A program made the translations under genes and the position numbers. A stretch of 56,268 nt of DNA from JAXDJJ01 sp034665745. Its GTDB lineage: Bacteria > Actinomycetota > CADDZG01 > WHSQ01. The DNA lies in assembly GCA_034665745.1 (NCBI GenBank), contig JAXDJJ010000022.1, positions 1-56,268 on the forward strand, given 5' to 3'. The notes beneath the pieces are model-generated. The model was not told where the DNA came from. It worked only from the letters and a program-made list of their open reading frames with translations, and searched no databases. Position 1 is the first letter of the stretch, and the number at the start of each line of letters is the position of its first letter. Below, one piece after another: positions 48,939 to 56,268 of the stretch.

Positions 48939-51125
48939 CTATTGGATGTTACTTGAGAGGGTGTTCGGAAGGGCGCCTTCGAACGCGCTCATAGCAGCTT
49001 CGAGGGGGACGGAGAAGGCTCCGAAGTCAAGCTCCGCACCTCCGACGGTGCCTATGGTTAGGGCGGTCGTGCCGGCTCGCTCCGCTATCGCGATGACATC
49101 TCCAACCAGGTTCTTTGGACAGGTCACGATGGCGCGCGAGGGTGATTCCGAGAACAGAGCGGTGTGATCCCCGGCCGCATCCAGGGTGAAGCCCTTCCCA
49201 CCAGCGATCGCACTTTCGGTCAGCGCGATACAGAGTCCGCCACCCGAGAGATCGTGACTCGAGGTGATCGATCCGTTCGCGTGGGCGAGGAAAGCGATCA
49301 GCGCGGCCTCCTTGTCTAGATCGAGGTGCGGAGGCCTCCCACCGACGGTGCCGTTGACGACCTTGGCGTATTCGCTTCCTCCGAAGTCGGCTGGGTCTGT
49401 CGTACCAACGAGGACGATGGCTTCGTCCTCGGTAGGGAAAGCAAGCCCTCGAACCTGCGCTTCGGCCGGCACGGACCCAAGCATGCCGATCACCGGCGTC
49501 GGATAGATGGCCCGGCCTTTCGTCTCGTTGTAGAAGGACACGTTTCCTCCGGTCACGGGGGTTCCCAACCGCAGACACGCGTCACTCATTCCGCGGATCG
49601 TCTCCGAGAACTGCCACATCACGTCTTCCTTCTCGGGATTCCCGAAGTTGAGACAGTTCGTGATGGCCAAGGGCGTTGCACCCACACACGCCACATTGCG
49701 AGCGGCTTCGGCTACTGCAAGGCGCGCGCCTTCATATGGATCGAGGTAGCAGTAGCGCCCGGGTCCGTCGCACGTGATGGCGACGCGCACCTCGGTCCCC
49801 GGCAACCGGATCACGGCCGCGTCGCCGCCTGGGCCCAGCAACGTGCCGAGGAAGATCATGTGGTCGTACTGCTCCCAGATCCACCTCTTACTTGCGACGT
49901 TCGGCGACGACAGCACCGCCATGAACGCGGACTCGAGCGAGGCCGGAGCTGTGTCACCGGATGGACTGGCTTGAAGCTCGTCGATCCAGGAAGGACGCGC
50001 CAACGGCCGCGTGTAGACCGGTCCTTCTTCCGCCAGCGCATGAGCCGGAACATCTGCAACCACGGCGCCTTCGCTGATGATCTCGACCCGATCCGACGCA
50101 ACGATCTCGCCGATCGCGTTCGCCTCGATCTCCCACTTGGTACAGACAGCAAGGACCGCATCGACATGGCGAGGCTCGACGACCACGAGCATCCGTTCCT
50201 GAGACTCCGAGATCATGACTTCGAACGGTTCCATGCCGGGCTCTCGCCGGTGCACGTTGTCGATGTTGACCCGCATGCCGGTGCCAGCCTTCGATGTCAT
50301 CTCTGACGTCGGGCACGAGATGCCACCGGCACCAAGGTCCTGCAGCCCGACGATGAGATCATCCCGGATCAGTTCTAAGCAGGCCTCGATCAATAGCTTC
50401 TCGGAGAACGGGTCGCCCACCTGAACCGAAGGACGCTTCTCGTCGGAGGTTTCGTCGAATTCGGCCGACGCAAGCACGCTGGCTCCCCCGATACCGTCTC
50501 TCCCGGTTGACGATCCGATCAAGATCGCGATGTTCCCGGGTCCCTCGGCGCGTCCGTGCATCAACTTGTGTTCGATAACGCCCAAACATGCGACATTGAC
50601 CAGGTTGTTCTCGGCGTAACAGTCTTCGAAAACGGCTTCGCCTCCGACCGTCGGTACTCCGATCGAGTTGCCGTACGACGAGATGCCGTGCACGACTCCA
50701 TCCACCAGGTACCTGGTTCGAGCGTCATCGAGGGGGCCGAACCGCAACGGGTCCATCAACGCGATCGGACGCGCTCCCATCGACAAGATGTCGCGCACGA
50801 TGCCGCCAACGCCGGTCGCCGCGCCGTTGAACGGTTCTACGAAGGACGGGTGATTGTGTGACTCGGCCTTCCACGCCACCGAAACACCAGGGGCGACCTC
50901 GATGATCCCGGCCCCCTCACCCGGTCCCACCAAGATGTGGGCACCTTCGGTCGGGAGCTTCTTCAGGTGGATGCGGCTCGACTTGTAGGAGCAGTGCTCG
51001 CTCCACATGACCGAGAACATCGCAAGTTCCGTGTAGCTCGGATCGCGGCCAAGGCGCTCGCAGATCTGCTCGAACTCGTCATCGGTTAGACCGAGGTCGC
51101 GGTGCAACGATGCGGTGATGGTCAC
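48939..51125 (-). CDS. purL: FGAM synthase II, small-type PurL
   Basis: A 728-residue ATP-dependent formylglycinamidine ribonucleotide synthase of the small (PurLSQ) type. It starts MTITASLHRDLGLTDDEFEQICERLGR. SEHCSYKSSR, the substrate-binding GVGGIVRDI region and two AIRS-like halves are visible. It needs PurQ for ammonia and PurS as a bridge, and both genes lie directly upstream. It overlaps purQ by 4 bases and abuts purF. Confidence 0.97.
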   Translation of the reverse strand: MTITASLHRDLGLTDDEFEQICERLGRDPSYTELAMFSVMWSEHCSYKSSRIHLKKLPTEGAHILVGPGEGAGIIEVAPGVSVAWKAESHNHPSFVEPFNGAATGVGGIVRDILSMGARPIALMDPLRFGPLDDARTRYLVDGVVHGISSYGNSIGVPTVGGEAVFEDCYAENNLVNVACLGVIEHKLMHGRAEGPGNIAILIGSSTGRDGIGGASVLASAEFDETSDEKRPSVQVGDPFSEKLLIEACLELIRDDLIVGLQDLGAGGISCPTSEMTSKAGTGMRVNIDNVHRREPGMEPFEVMISESQERMLVVVEPRHVDAVLAVCTKWEIEANAIGEIVASDRVEIISEGAVVADVPAHALAEEGPVYTRPLARPSWIDELQASPSGDTAPASLESAFMAVLSSPNVASKRWIWEQYDHMIFLGTLLGPGGDAAVIRLPGTEVRVAITCDGPGRYCYLDPYEGARLAVAEAARNVACVGATPLAITNCLNFGNPEKEDVMWQFSETIRGMSDACLRLGTPVTGGNVSFYNETKGRAIYPTPVIGMLGSVPAEAQVRGLAFPTEDEAIVLVGTTDPADFGGSEYAKVVNGTVGGRPPHLDLDKEAALIAFLAHANGSITSSHDLSGGGLCIALTESAIAGGKGFTLDAAGDHTALFSESPSRAIVTCPKNLVGDVIAIAERAGTTALTIGTVGGAELDFGAFSVPLEAAMSAFEGALPNTLSSNIQ

Positions 51126-51802
51126 ACCCCGGCCTTCGCGCTGACGTGGTCGATCATCGATCCCAAGATCAGGCGACCGTCTTCGGATCCGAGCACGGCT
51201 TCGCAGGCTCGTTCCGGGTGTGGCATCAAACCGAAGACCGTCTTGTCCTCATTCATGATCCCTGCAACGGCCGCTAGCGACCCGTTCGGGTTGTCGGCAT
51301 ACCGAAGAAGGATCTGTCCGCGCTCTTGCAGACCCTGGAGCACGGAGTCCTCGCAATACCAGTTGCCTTCGAAATGATTGATGGGGATGCGTAGCACCTG
51401 GCCTTGGGTCGCGCGCGAGGTGAATGGTGAGTCCGCGTCCACGACCTCGAGGTCCACCCACTTGCACAAGAACTTCAGTCCTGCGTTCTTTCGAAGGGCC
51501 CCCGGCAACATCCCCGCCTCACACAACACTTGGAACCCGTTGCAGATCCCGATCGTCAGTCCCCCGGACTCGGCGTGTCTCTGCACGGCAGACATGATCG
51601 GGGAGAACCGGGCGAGGGCACCCGTGCGCAGGTAATCTCCATGCGCGAAACCTCCAGGGAGAACGACGATGTCGACATCCGGCAGAGCGTCATCCGCATG
51701 CCACACCATGACAGGCTCGGCCCCCATCTCGCCGAATACCTTGGCGCAATCTTGCTCGCAGTTCGATCCGGGGAACACGACGATGCCGACCTTCGTGCTC
51801 AT
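51122..51802 (-). CDS. purQ: FGAM synthase I, glutaminase subunit
   Basis: A 226-residue class I amidotransferase supplying ammonia to PurL. It starts with KVGIVVFPGSNCEQD. The nucleophile Cys lies in IGICNGFQVLCEAGMLPGAL, and the C-terminal GLMPHPERACE holds the His and Glu. Coupled to purS and purL by 4-base overlaps. Confidence 0.97.
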   Translation of the reverse strand: MSTKVGIVVFPGSNCEQDCAKVFGEMGAEPVMVWHADDALPDVDIVVLPGGFAHGDYLRTGALARFSPIMSAVQRHAESGGLTIGICNGFQVLCEAGMLPGALRKNAGLKFLCKWVDLEVVDADSPFTSRATQGQVLRIPINHFEGNWYCEDSVLQGLQERGQILLRYADNPNGSLAAVAGIMNEDKTVFGLMPHPERACEAVLGSEDGRLILGSMIDHVSAKAGV

Positions 51803-52047
51803 GACTCGAGCGTCACCTCATACGACTCGATGACAGGATTCGAAAGCAGTCGTTCACACATCTGTTGAACCTGCTCGCGTGCCTCTTGTTCGTCTGCTGC
51901 ATCAACCGCAAGGCGGATGCGCTTTCCAACACGAACATCGGCCACACCCGAGAAGCCCAGGGCCGGGAGAGCGCGCTCGATCGTCTGACCTTGGGGGTCG
52001 GCGATCCCATCCTTCAGCATCACGTTGACCGTCGCCACGAATGGCAT
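51799..52047 (-). CDS. purS: FGAM synthase subunit PurS
   Basis: An 82-residue subunit that joins PurQ and PurL in the small-type complex. The sequence FVATVNVMLKDGIADPQGQTIERAL is the family core. The ATG at 52047 has GGAGGT 7 bases upstream and overlaps the stop of the upstream membrane protein (TGATG). A longer open frame upstream lies inside that gene and lacks PurS similarity. Confidence 0.95.
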   Translation of the reverse strand: MPFVATVNVMLKDGIADPQGQTIERALPALGFSGVADVRVGKRIRLAVDAADEQEAREQVQQMCERLLSNPVIESYEVTLES

Positions 52048-52784
52048 CAAGCACCTCCACCGAGAGCAGCCGCACCGGCAACCGAACCACCGGCGATCGC
52101 AGCAAGAACGAGAACCCCAACCAGAGTGACACCTAAGGCTTTGAGAGGGGGCAACGAGGACGCAACCTCGACGCCGCGCACGAAGATGAAAAGCGACCAC
52201 ACGACGAGACTCAACGAGAAGGCTATGGACAACGCGGCCCATCCCGTGGCCAACGAGTCGCCGAGCTTCTCGCTCGTGAACGTGTCGCTGCCAACGATGA
52301 TCAGATCTAGGGGCAAGAGGATCGCGAGTCCCAGGATCTGCGGAAAGGCGCTTGCCCCCCAGACGACGCGCATGTCACGAGCGTTCGAATCTCCTCCCGC
52401 GAGGCGGGCGGCTCCGGAACCGAGGTACCCCCACACGAGCTGGGCCACGAGCCCGAGAAGAGCCCCTGCTACTCCGGCGGCGATCAAGTAGCCCCATTCG
52501 AATCCGGATCGAGCAACCTCTCTGACGCCGATCAAGCTGCCGAGCTTCAGCCACACGAGCATCAAAGCGGCCCCACCGAGTGCAGACAGCACGTACGGAG
52601 CAACGCCTTCGACCGGCCGGGTTCCTGCTTGCTCGCGTTTGCGCGTAACACGGAAGACTTCCGCGAATCCTGCACGCGGGCTGAGGAGGACGGATCGAAG
52701 TGTGAAACCGAGTTGCGCGGACGCCTGTGTGCGTCCGGGGGTGGTCGCTTGAGCAGCGATCAGCCAGACACCTCTTTCAGCCAT
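52047..52784 (-). CDS. Yip1-family membrane protein inside the pur operon
   Basis: A 245-residue membrane protein with about five transmembrane helices between 60 and 240. The N-terminal SVLLSPRAGFAEV motif is typical of bacterial Yip1/DUF1282-like proteins. Function unknown. It is sandwiched between purC (overlap 25 bases) and purS (overlap of one base), so it is certainly cotranscribed with purine genes. A tie to purine metabolism is only by location. Confidence 0.78.
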   Translation of the reverse strand: MAERGVWLIAAQATTPGRTQASAQLGFTLRSVLLSPRAGFAEVFRVTRKREQAGTRPVEGVAPYVLSALGGAALMLVWLKLGSLIGVREVARSGFEWGYLIAAGVAGALLGLVAQLVWGYLGSGAARLAGGDSNARDMRVVWGASAFPQILGLAILLPLDLIIVGSDTFTSEKLGDSLATGWAALSIAFSLSLVVWSLFIFVRGVEVASSLPPLKALGVTLVGVLVLAAIAGGSVAGAAALGGGA

Positions 52785-53638
52785 GAGTCGAACGGACGAC
52801 CTGAAACCTTCTCGTAAGCCTCGATGTAGCGATCGCGCGACGCCGCGACGACATCGGGTGGAAGCTGCGGAGCAGGTGGGTTGTGATCCCAGCCCGAGGT
52901 ATCCAACCAGTCGCGCACATATTGCTTGTCGAACGAGGGCTGCGAGCCACCGGGCTTGTAAGTGTCAGCAGGCCAGAATCGGCTCGAGTCCGGGGTGAGG
53001 ACCTCGTCGATCAAGATGACTTCGCCGTCGTAGATACCGAACTCGAACTTCGTGTCGGCGATGATCACACCGCGACCGGCAGCGAGCTCTGCGGCCTTCT
53101 GGTACACCGCCAGCGCGTAGGAACGCGCCGTGTCATAGACCTCTTTGCCTGCAACTTCTGCCGCTTGAGCCTCGGTGATGTTCTCGTCGTGGCCCGTAAC
53201 CGCCTTCGTTGCGGGCGTGAGGATCGGCTCGGGCAGGCGGTCGGATTCGACGAGTCCCTCGGGAAGCTTGTGACCGCAGACCTCACCCGAGGCCTTGTAT
53301 TCCTTCCACCCGGAGCCAGACAGATAGCCACGCACCACGAACTCGATCGCGATCGGCTCTGCCTTCTTGCACAGCATGGCGCGGCCCCCGAGGTCGTCCA
53401 TCCCGACATCGGGCAGGTCTTCCGCTCTGATCGAGATCAGATGATTCGGGCACACACCGTCCATGACCTCGAACCAGTAATGGGAAAGCCCCGTTAGGAC
53501 CTTCCCCTTGTCGGGTATCGGCTGGTCCAACACGACGTCGTAGGCGCTGATCCGGTCCGAAGCAACGAGCAGTAGTTCGTCGCCAACCTCGAACAGCTCT
53601 CGGACTTTTCCCGAGCCGACGTGCGTCACATCTGTCAT
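52760..53638 (-). CDS. purC: SAICAR synthetase
   Basis: A 292-residue enzyme joining CAIR and aspartate with ATP. It starts MTDVTHVGSGKVRELFEVG, with SGKVRELFE being the signature. PIAIEFVVRGYLSGSGWKEY and DTKFEFG are family motifs. It abuts purB and overlaps the membrane-protein gene. Confidence 0.97.
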   Translation of the reverse strand: MTDVTHVGSGKVRELFEVGDELLLVASDRISAYDVVLDQPIPDKGKVLTGLSHYWFEVMDGVCPNHLISIRAEDLPDVGMDDLGGRAMLCKKAEPIAIEFVVRGYLSGSGWKEYKASGEVCGHKLPEGLVESDRLPEPILTPATKAVTGHDENITEAQAAEVAGKEVYDTARSYALAVYQKAAELAAGRGVIIADTKFEFGIYDGEVILIDEVLTPDSSRFWPADTYKPGGSQPSFDKQYVRDWLDTSGWDHNPPAPQLPPDVVAASRDRYIEAYEKVSGRPFDSWLKEVSG

Positions 53639-54937
53639 CTAAAGGGCCTCCAGTCGGTCGAAGATCACATGTGTCTCTCGAAGATAACGCGCAGGGTCGA
53701 AGCAGGCTTCGATTTCGGCCGGATCCAGGTGTTCGGTTATCTCGGGATCCGATTTCAGCAACTCGAGGAACGGCCGTCCCTCGTCCCAGGCGGCCATCGC
53801 GTTGCGCTGAACCAGCGTGTAGGCCTGCTCGCGCTGCAATGTCCCCTTCGCTAGCAGTGCCGTGAGAACGCTCTGAGAGTTGAGCAATCCGTAGGAGGCA
53901 TCGAGGTTCACCTTCATACGGTCCGGGAAGACCTCCAGACCATCGATCACCCATCTCATCTTCTCGATCATGTAATCGAGCAGGGTGCATGAGTCCGCAA
54001 AGGTGATGCGCTCGACCGAGGAGTGCGAGATGTCCCTTTCGTGCCACAACGCCACGTTTTCGTAACCGGTCATCGCATAAGCCCGCAGCAGCCGGGCAAG
54101 GCCGCAGATCCGCTCGCACACGATCGGGTTCCGCTTGTGGGGCATCGCCGAGGATCCCTTCTGACCCTCTGCGAACGGTTCCTGCGCCTCGCGAACCTCG
54201 GTCCGTTGCAGATGTCTGATCTCTTGAGCGAACCGCTCGAGCGACGCGCCCGTGGTTGCGATCGCTCCAAGGAACTGCGCGTGCCTGTCCCGCGATACGA
54301 CCTGGGTTGCTGCGTCCTCGACCTGCAGACCCAAGCGGTCACAGACGAACGCTTCGACGTCCGGCGGAAGCTGCGAATACGAACCGACCGCCCCCGAGAG
54401 TTTCCCAACGGCGACCTCGTCCCGAGCGGTCCGCAGCCGATCCCTGTCCCGGGACAGCTCGAACGCCCAGTTCGCAAGCTTCAAACCGAAGGTGGTGGGC
54501 TCCGCGTGCACGCCATGAGTTCGCCCTGCCATCAGGGTGTCCCTGTGCTCGAGGGCTTTCTCACGGATCGTCTGGGTCAGCCGACCGATGCCTTCGACCA
54601 ACAGATCACCCGCATCCCGCAAGGCGACCGCGGTAGCGGTATCCAGGACATCCGACGAGGTCATGCCGAAATGGATGTGACGGCCCGCGTCACCGATGTT
54701 CTCCCGCACGTTCTCGACGAACGCGACGACGTCATGGTGGCGAAGTTCTTCGATCTCTGCGATCCGGGCGACATCGAAGCTCGCCTTCTCCTTGATCTCG
54801 CTCAGGTCCTCGACCGGGACCTCGCCGAGCCGCACGCGGGCCTCGACGGCGAGGATCTCGACCTCGAGCCAGCGGGCGAATTTCGATTGTTCGGAGAAGA
54901 TCGAGGCCATCTCGGGCCTCGAATAACGGGGGATCAC
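53639..54937 (-). CDS. purB: Adenylosuccinate lyase
   Basis: A 432-residue fumarase-superfamily enzyme acting twice in purine synthesis. HFGMTSSDVLDTA, the signature GSSAMPHKRNPIVCE (catalytic flexible loop) and GRTHGVHAEPTTFG are intact. The length is normal for the 430-residue bacterial class. It abuts purC. Confidence 0.97.
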   Translation of the reverse strand: MIPRYSRPEMASIFSEQSKFARWLEVEILAVEARVRLGEVPVEDLSEIKEKASFDVARIAEIEELRHHDVVAFVENVRENIGDAGRHIHFGMTSSDVLDTATAVALRDAGDLLVEGIGRLTQTIREKALEHRDTLMAGRTHGVHAEPTTFGLKLANWAFELSRDRDRLRTARDEVAVGKLSGAVGSYSQLPPDVEAFVCDRLGLQVEDAATQVVSRDRHAQFLGAIATTGASLERFAQEIRHLQRTEVREAQEPFAEGQKGSSAMPHKRNPIVCERICGLARLLRAYAMTGYENVALWHERDISHSSVERITFADSCTLLDYMIEKMRWVIDGLEVFPDRMKVNLDASYGLLNSQSVLTALLAKGTLQREQAYTLVQRNAMAAWDEGRPFLELLKSDPEITEHLDPAEIEACFDPARYLRETHVIFDRLEAL

Positions 54938-54972
54938 GACCCCATCCTATCGAGGGGCTTAGACCTCCTGGC

Positions 54973-55437
54973 CTAGAGCTTCAGGCCCTCGGCCAGCTCC
55001 TTCTTGTAGTCACGGAGTTTCGCGGTCAGGGCCTCATCGCCGGTAGCGATGATCTGGGTTGCAAGCACGGCGGCATTCTTCGCGCCCCCGATCGCGACCG
55101 TCGCGACGGGAACCCCGGGAGGCATCTGGACGATCGCATAGAGGGCGTCGGCGCCGGCAAGGCCCTCTTGGAACAGCGGCACACCGATCACAGGAAGGTA
55201 TGTGTGGGCAGCAACGACACCTGGAAGGTGCGCTGCGAGACCTGCCCCCGCGATGATGACCTTGAGCCCGCGGTCGGCGGCACTGCTTGCGTATTCCGAG
55301 ACTCGGGTCGGTTTGCGGTGAGCAGACATGACCTCGATCTCCGACTCGATACCGAAGCGCTCGAGCACAGCTACCGCTTTCTCCATGACGGGCATGTCGG
55401 AGTCGCTGCCCATGATTATCCCGACGAGTGCGCTCAT
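54973..55437 (-). CDS. purE: N5-CAIR mutase
   Basis: A 154-residue enzyme that converts N5-CAIR to CAIR. GSDSDMPVMEKA near the start, SAHRKPTRVSEYA and GAGLAAHLPGVVAAHTYLPVIGVP are diagnostic of class I PurE. A purK partner is not seen in this window. It overlaps purD by 4 bases and leads purB by 35. Confidence 0.96.
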   Translation of the reverse strand: MSALVGIIMGSDSDMPVMEKAVAVLERFGIESEIEVMSAHRKPTRVSEYASSAADRGLKVIIAGAGLAAHLPGVVAAHTYLPVIGVPLFQEGLAGADALYAIVQMPPGVPVATVAIGGAKNAAVLATQIIATGDEALTAKLRDYKKELAEGLKL

Positions 55438-56268
55438 GCCTGGTTCCTCTCTGCGAGTTCGGCGCGAACGGCGATATCGGTCCGCGCATGACGTCCTTGA
55501 AAGTGGATCTTCGAGACTGCATCGTACGCGCGGGACCTTGCCACTTGGAAACTCGATCCGAGTGCGCTGACCGCGAGAACACGACCCCCCGAAGTCACCA
55601 GGCGATCACCGTCCATCGCCGTACCCGCATGGAACACCAGAGCGCCCGTGGCCTCTGCGGCCTCGATCCCGGTGATCTCGAATCCGGTTTCGTGCTTCTC
55701 GGGATAGCCACCCGATGCGAGCACGACCGATACACATCGCTCGGGCGACCATTGCAACTTCGTTCCGTCGAGCTCACCGGACGCGCACGCCATACACACC
55801 TCGGCAAGGTTCGACTCGAGCCGCGGTAGTAGCGCTTGGGTTTCAGGATCGCCGAAGCGCGCGTTGAACTCGATGACACGAGGGCCCTTGGTCGTCAGTG
55901 CGAGGCCCGCGTACAAGGCACCGACGAAGGGTGCACCGGCAGCTGCGGTCGCCGTGACAAGAGGTTCGATCACTTCCCCAACGATCTGGTCCAGAACCTC
56001 CGGCGGACAAGCGGGGACGGGACTGTACGAACCCATCCCACCGGTGTTGGGTCCCGCGTCGTCATCCCCAACGCGCTTGTAGTCCTGAGCCGGTTCACAC
56101 GCGACCACCTTCGAGCCATCGGTGAATGCGATGACCGATGTCTCTTGGCCGTCGAGGAACTCCTCGATGACCACGATGCTTCCGGCTTCGCCGTACTTGC
56201 CTTGAACCATCCGTTCGTCGATCGCCTCGAGCGCCTCGTCGCGGTCGCTCGTCACGACCACGCCTTTG
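55434..56268 (-). CDS. purD: Phosphoribosylamine-glycine ligase, partial
   Basis: The C-terminal 277 or so residues of PurD (GAR synthetase), cut by the window edge. ATP-grasp motifs are seen: IEEFLDGQETSVIAFTDG, the PNTGGMGSYSPVP signature and VIEFNARFGDPETQ. The full protein is about 420 residues, so the N-terminal third lies beyond base 56268. It is coupled to purE. Confidence 0.96.
   Translation of the reverse strand, partial: KGVVVTSDRDEALEAIDERMVQGKYGEAGSIVVIEEFLDGQETSVIAFTDGSKVVACEPAQDYKRVGDDDAGPNTGGMGSYSPVPACPPEVLDQIVGEVIEPLVTATAAAGAPFVGALYAGLALTTKGPRVIEFNARFGDPETQALLPRLESNLAEVCMACASGELDGTKLQWSPERCVSVVLASGGYPEKHETGFEITGIEAAEATGALVFHAGTAMDGDRLVTSGGRVLAVSALGSSFQVARSRAYDAVSKIHFQGRHARTDIAVRAELAERNQA

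Overview
This is a GC-rich chromosomal window that looks like the core genome of an Actinomycetota, probably a deep-branching or uncultured one. The evidence is a BldC regulator beside a valine dehydrogenase, an RsiG-like c-di-GMP-binding anti-sigma factor, a HbhA-like protein with its XRE regulator, a GlnR-type orphan response regulator with glnA, glnE and a second glutamine synthetase, a mycothiol-dependent enzyme family member, an MshA-like glycosyltransferase, and a small-subunit PurL/PurQ/PurS purine system. I see no rRNA, CRISPR array, insertion sequence, integrase or phage gene. Genes are tightly packed, often with 1-4 base overlaps, and no gene-free stretch exceeds about 300 bases. The longest gaps are 19460-19704 (inverted repeat upstream of an NlpC/P60 gene) and 32483-32704 (upstream of bldC). 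Bases 1-153 hold nothing I can recognise.

Layout. 154-3475 (minus): MshA-like glycosyltransferase, BioF2/FemAB-like acetyltransferase, HbhA-like protein and its XRE regulator. 3662-7448: a His/Asp-rich membrane-anchored protein, an RsiG-like protein, a BKACE-family enzyme, an M23 peptidase and a divergent DtxR/MntR regulator. 7437-13450: two acyl-CoA dehydrogenases, a nitrobindin-like protein, a Nudix hydrolase, ATP:cob(I)alamin adenosyltransferase, Mrp and a lipid kinase. 13504-24774: a nitrogen block with glnA, glnE, a glnA2-type synthetase, glutamine-dependent nadE and a GlnR-like regulator. Two GlnR-type operators are visible here, upstream of glnA and between glnA2 and nadE. Inside this block is a thioredoxin-fold gene with an in-frame TGA in a UxxC context, a probable selenoprotein. 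tRNA-Lys directly abuts the start codon of the following gene.

24771-32482: a phosphoesterase lipoprotein, a mycothiol-dependent-type enzyme, a cyclophilin, a UvrA2-like ATPase, then tRNA-Glu, tRNA-Asp and tRNA-Phe. A secreted beta-propeller gene lies between the intact tRNA-Glu and a duplicated copy of its 5' part, which looks like a micro-island. 32282-38032: bldC, an unknown gene, valine/leucine dehydrogenase and a branched-chain 2-oxoacid dehydrogenase operon (E1 alpha, E1 beta, E2), a route from valine or leucine to acyl-CoA. 38047-45424: two secreted proteins, a glutamine amidotransferase, the tyrosine/homogentisate genes (FAH family, hmgA, hpd), nadB and an enoyl-CoA hydratase.

45459-56268 (minus): a purine cluster running purD(partial)-purE-purB-purC-(Yip1 membrane protein)-purS-purQ-purL-purF. 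A histidine kinase and receiver follow without a gap.

The strongest leads are the putative selenoprotein at 16150-16668, the GlnR operators, the tRNA-Glu-flanked insertion, the tRNA-Lys/start-codon fusion and the duplicated c-di-GMP-type motif in the RsiG-like protein.
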